Part shown: positions 59,830-64,000 of the stretch, one piece after another
Position numbering within the stretch: position 1 is the stretch's first letter
How the letters are laid out: the number at the start of each line of letters is the position of its first letter
Assembly: GCF_030272615.1 (NCBI RefSeq)
Contig: NC_081411.1
Span: 38,322,140-38,386,139, forward strand
Direction of reading: 5' to 3'
From: Cryptomeria japonica
Lineage: Eukaryota > Streptophyta > Pinopsida > Cupressales > Cupressaceae
DNA: 64,000 nt
Notes under the pieces: model-generated
The model's input: only the letters and a program-made list of their open reading frames with translations
What the model was told of the DNA's origin: nothing
Databases searched by the model: none
Program-made: the position numbers and the translations under genes

Positions 59830-60630
59830 GTTTCGTTTGCCTCCTTTTTACATTTTTTCTTCTTCAAATATGATTTCTCAACTTCCTCATCATTAAATTT
59901 CAAAGATATCAAGTGGGTATATGTAAAATTGCCACCATAATTTTACACATCCTCTGAGATTTCTAAGAATATAATATGTTTTTTATTTGAACAACATTAA
60001 CATATTAATTTTTAATTTCTTCTACCAGTGTCTCTAGAGTTCTCACAGACATATTTTTACCATTTTTTAATCACTTTTGAACAGCTTGTCCAAATTTGAT
60101 ATAAATTATATGTTATTGTTCTACGCTTCATTCTTTACACTTTTAGAAAAGATAATTGATTTTTTAATTATTTTGGTGTAAGTTATGTGACATGCATGAA
60201 TAAGTACCTAATTTTCAAGATGTGTCCACTTCAAAAAATCATAAAAAGAAATAACAAATTACAACAAAAAATGCATCTTCTAGTGCTTACTCTTAACTAT
60301 CTTTCTACCAAAGGGTTTTTCAAAATACTAAATGAGACTACAAATTTTTTTATGCACATGTCAGATACTATGTTATATTTTTCTGGAAAAAATAGGAACA
60401 CTTTTGTGTGCACAAAATATTTGACCCCCTTAATCTTATACAATTTTGAAAAACTTTAATATTTTGAAAACTAGATTCAATATACTACAATTTATGTTCT
60501 TTGGGTATCTTCAAATTTTGAGTGGATGAGTCTCAAATTGCTCCTTCAAGTTCAAGTTTAGCTAATTTTAGAAAAAAGGCCTTTTGTATCCCCCTTTTTG
60601 TTCACCATCTTGGTGCACTTACCCATAACC
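59830..60630 (+). repeat. Dispersed repeat A, copy 2
   Basis: Matches 23990-24795 in the same orientation and full length. As in copy 1, a GA-rich tract and TA/TG-rich text lie just upstream. The two ORFs at the equivalent place (24379-24624 and 60187-60459) share scattered residues (LVLTLNYLS, TMLY or TMLC, LTPLILSNF or LTPLILYNF), but this follows from DNA similarity. Confidence 0.8.
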
Positions 60631-61899
60631 ATTAAGAAACTCTCAAATAATAAGAAAAAATATACAAGTACTTTGTGCTCGATACCGACTCCAAGAACAT
60701 AAACTACCATAACCATCTCATTTATTATTTTATTACAATCCCTTCACAAAAAATATCCAATATAAATATTACTAGTTACATAGTATAGGACACAAGGTCT
60801 TTGAACTATACATTTTCATAAATTGAACAACTAAATTCCAAGAAAGGAAGGATGAGAAGAGAGAGAGCTTGATACCAACTCTGATGCCAAGCCTCTGGTC
60901 CCCAATGATGGTTACCATGCTACACAACCATGTGGAACTTGTAGTTATGCTCCACCATGCTATGGATATGATGACATGGCCCAAAAAAAAAAACATATAA
61001 AACACTTGTTGAGAAAGTATTACACACAAACCAATCACAAAGTATACACATCATACAATAATCAAGGAGTAAATACTAATATGGAGAGAAATACTAAATA
61101 TCTTAGGTACTACTCAAGCTACAAATGGGCTAGGTAATGGAGTCATGGAAGGGGAGTATCATCGTGTAGTATGAGGGTATGACTCACATGATATCAAGTG
61201 ATCCTTTCAAGAAGACGAGGAGAATTTATCATACAAACTCAACATCCCAAGGATAATCATATCTCTCACCAACTCATCCTAATCCTATGCAATAATTCTA
61301 AGCATGAAAGGAAGCATTCGATCACTTAAGTTAATCCATTTATCATGTTTTGTCCCATTTTTACTTGTTTTATACAAAACTTCCAATGAGTTAACCAAGC
61401 AACTATATATGCCCAGACCCTCATTGAGACCCACTCCCACAACTGAACCGAATAGCTACACCCTTGGATCATCATGTTCTCCATGGACATGGAATTAAAT
61501 TCACACCAAATTCATAGTACAATACAAAAATACTCATTTTAACTACTACTCACAACATTTGCATAAAGTTTCAATTCACCCAACATGATATGAAACAAAC
61601 CCAAAATGGTTTCAAATAAAATTTTCATAAACTAATTATATCATTTCACGTAATAATCTATCAAAATTTGATTCCACTTTTACAACTTTTCCAAAATTTC
61701 ATGCAATAGCTAATAAATAGTGAAACCAACATTAGAGGAGCTCAAAAACACATAAAAACTCAAACTTCAAAATTAAAAATCTAAAAATACCCTTTTGATT
61801 CCTAGGTGGCCAAAAATATTCTTTTAACATAAGAACATCATTTCACCCATTCTACAAACTATTTCATTTGTCAAAATTGTAACACAGTTCTAAAATGTT
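60631..61899. other. Spacer
   Basis: No coding region. The words GATACCAACTCTGATGCC near 60870 look like a damaged reverse primer site but there is no LTR next to them that I can define. Confidence 0.35.
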
Positions 61900-63561
61900 T
61901 GTTGAACACACTACATGATTGAGAGGGGGGTAAATTAGTCTAGACCATAAAAATACTTAATTTTTTTATCTTCAAACTTTAAATATCAACTATATAATCA
62001 TAGCAGTAATAAATCATTAAAGAATAAAGCAAAACAAACATATGAACACTAGATTTACATGGAAAACCCAAGTGGGTAAGAACCACTATGAGAGTCACAC
62101 TCACAATATGAAAACAATTTATTGCAATGTTGCCTCTGGAACACATTAATCCTAAGAGGAATTGTAGAACTAAGGTGCACAACCTTAGAGAAAGGCATAA
62201 ATGGCTTACATAATTGAAACACATTGTCTCTGGGCAAAATACATAAAGCTCCTAAGAGACTCATTGTCTTCTAGTAGAGAAAGGAATAGCTGAATTGAAA
62301 ATAACAAGATCACATGATCATGAAATTGTCCTTAAACCACTATGTTAAGCGACCAAGATACTCGCAAACACACTTGGCTTCAAACACTCTCATAATACTA
62401 TCAAGATAAATATATCACTATCAAAGCTCTTCACAACTGACTTTTGCACAACTCCAATATCAAATCTACTTGGAAATCATTATCATCCAGTTGTTGTCAA
62501 TCTAAACTCCTCCAATTCCTTGACTCATACATCTACACTGCTTTGTATACAATATCAACCATTAAAACCCTTTACTAGGTTGGCCATAGACATAATAAAT
62601 TATATTACATTAATTTGACTACCCTGACCTAAAATATTCATTCTAGTCTACTTGAAGAGATAGAGAGGAGCTAGAAACATCACAACAGATTATTTATAAA
62701 TGTTTCCAATAAAACACATATGCTAACACATTCCTCCAAAGTCACATGTGAAAAGTATAGATAAACATTGAAGCATGTTAACCAGTTGGCCCAAAAACAA
62801 ACCTCAAATGCTTATTACACAACATGGATCTCCGCATGACATGATGAGGCCCAAATCACTAAACAAACTCATCTTGAAAATAAATCCCAAACCAAAATAA
62901 TGTGATCCAAGTAGGATACATCACCATAGTCATTCAAAAGAAAGACCAACCAACAAAACCGAACTTAGAACAACATAACTCGAGATGCTAGTTAAAACAT
63001 CACCTAAAAGTTTAACTAGAACACTACAAAAACCATATACACATGTCCTCCAAACTACAACACTTGAATCCATATATCTAGAAGCCATCAAGGATTCTTC
63101 ATACCTAATCTAACAAACAACCTTACTATCAGAAACAGCATAGACCAATTCTACCATCTAAGCAACAAAGGACCTACAAATCTGATAGTACAATATACAC
63201 AAAACATAAACATTATATCTAGAACCATAACACATAACATTCACATACTAGAGGAGTGAAAGACATTCTTTCATAGGTACATTAAAAATACTTTCTTGCA
63301 TATTGAAACTTTCACTACACCATCCTTTCAAAAACACCTCTACGTCTTCACGGGACCACTCAACAATATCAGAACACTCACTTCCTAATAATTTATAAGA
63401 AATGGTGACATTAATGACAACACAAGACATATTGACATCAATGAAATGCCTCAACATCTTTGTAGACCACTCAACAATACCAAAACACTATATTCCTAGT
63501 CATCTACAAAGCATAGTGACATTAATGAAAACGAAAGATAGATTGATATCAATTTCCAAAA
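61900..63561 (-). repeat. SIRE-like Copia LTR, minus strand
   Basis: In its own sense it opens TTTGGAAATTGATATCAAT near 63561 and ends TACCCCCCTCTCAATCATG then TTCAACA at 61900. Before the end it carries CATAGTGGTTCTTACCCACT and TTTTCCATGTAAAT, the degenerate CACCGTGGTTTTTCCC block of this LTR class. A ~110-bp part with TGTCA-TATG and TATTGTTGAGTGGTC is duplicated in tandem at 63340-63560. The fragment at 38692-39480 is a plus-strand relative. No primer site is visible at 61880-61900. Confidence 0.75.
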
Positions 63562-64000
63562 ATGTTAACCTTCTCTACATACTTATAGATTTTGGATGAA
63601 GTAAAGAATGTTTCTTTTCAATTTTAATATGCAAAATTTATTGAACTAGATGGTAATTGGTGCATGAGCACCTCCTTACTCATCAGGCCTCCATGAGCTC
63701 AAATATGGAAGACAAGTGTTTTGATGAATTCTCAATGTAAATAAGGTCAATTATGATCATTTTTAATGTAATAAGGTCATCTAGACCAATATTTGTCATG
63801 TCTAGTCATAGGTTACTCATATTGGCAAAATGCCTCAAAATTGCTCTAAAGTTGTAGAAGTTGTCAAAGAGTGATCAAGGTGTCTAAATCGTCAATTTTT
63901 ATGTAAAATGTGATGTGAAGATTTTCTTATGTCCATTTGGATCTATTTTGATGTTTTGCGGGTCATAGGTTTGTCTAAGGTCAAAGTTGTCAATAGTGAA
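63562..64000. other. Window end with GTTGTCAAAG words
   Basis: Non-coding. From about 63840 words such as TTGCTCTAAAGTTGTAGAAG, GTTGTCAAAG and GTCAAAGTTGTCAA recur, close to the minisatellite at 16708-16855. The array may continue beyond the window. Confidence 0.35.

Overview
The window reads as a nuclear repeat landscape from a large, AT-rich land-plant genome. The evidence is plant-type LTR retrotransposons throughout (Tat-lineage Ty3 with a second RNase H, SIRE-like Copia LTRs, chromovirus-like Ty3), a plant L1-type LINE, a plant mobile domain (PMD) gene, and a broken short-chain dehydrogenase gene whose single split before the Rossmann motif resembles the secoisolariciresinol-dehydrogenase group. 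A gymnosperm is my best guess, from the repeat style only. No intact host gene is visible; every coding region I can recognise is interrupted.

Layout. 1-9.73 kb: 3' two thirds of a Tat-lineage Ty3 element: pol on +, then an intron-containing antisense PMD gene, then a 1.66-kb 3' LTR. 10.53-10.98 kb: Copia LTR on the minus strand with its primer-binding site. 11.29-16.69 kb: 3' end of a Copia-like element carrying a long decayed ORF in the env position, interrupted by a solo LTR and closed by a polypurine tract and 3' LTR. 16.71-20.95 kb: a 20-bp minisatellite grading into about 11.4 copies of a ~359-bp satellite. 21.27-22.37 kb (minus): a decayed gene of a family I cannot name, with a CCCR motif. 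22.4-23.8 kb: (TA)n and GA-rich arrays inside a duplicated 416-bp unit. 24.0-26.6 kb: dispersed repeat A, then a degenerate LINE. 27.1-28.5 kb: dispersed repeat B. 28.74-29.80 kb: a 1-kb TATG/CATA microsatellite.

31.06-37.64 kb: a non-autonomous LTR element with no reverse transcriptase. 38.7-39.5 kb: a Copia LTR fragment. 40.19-46.37 kb: three LTR elements nested in one another. 47.7-48.6 kb: ~86-bp tandem repeats. 49.16-50.19 kb: two truncated SDR copies facing each other as an inverted repeat. 50.5-53.2 kb: decayed Ty3 protease-RT-RNase H on minus. 54.2-56.6 kb: LTR (repeat B), primer site and decayed gag of another Ty3 element on plus. 58.1-60.6 kb: palindromic CCTGATCAGG words, a GA tract and the second copy of repeat A. 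61.9-63.56 kb: a SIRE-like Copia LTR on minus.

The genes do not form a pathway; the window is a record of insertion, nesting and decay. The most unusual items are the SDR inverted repeat whose two arms share the same 2-bp frameshift, the antisense spliced PMD gene, the 359-bp satellite block, the three-level nest with a tRNA-like motif shared by two elements, and the unidentified CCCR protein gene. All family assignments are from reading the sequence; no database search was run.
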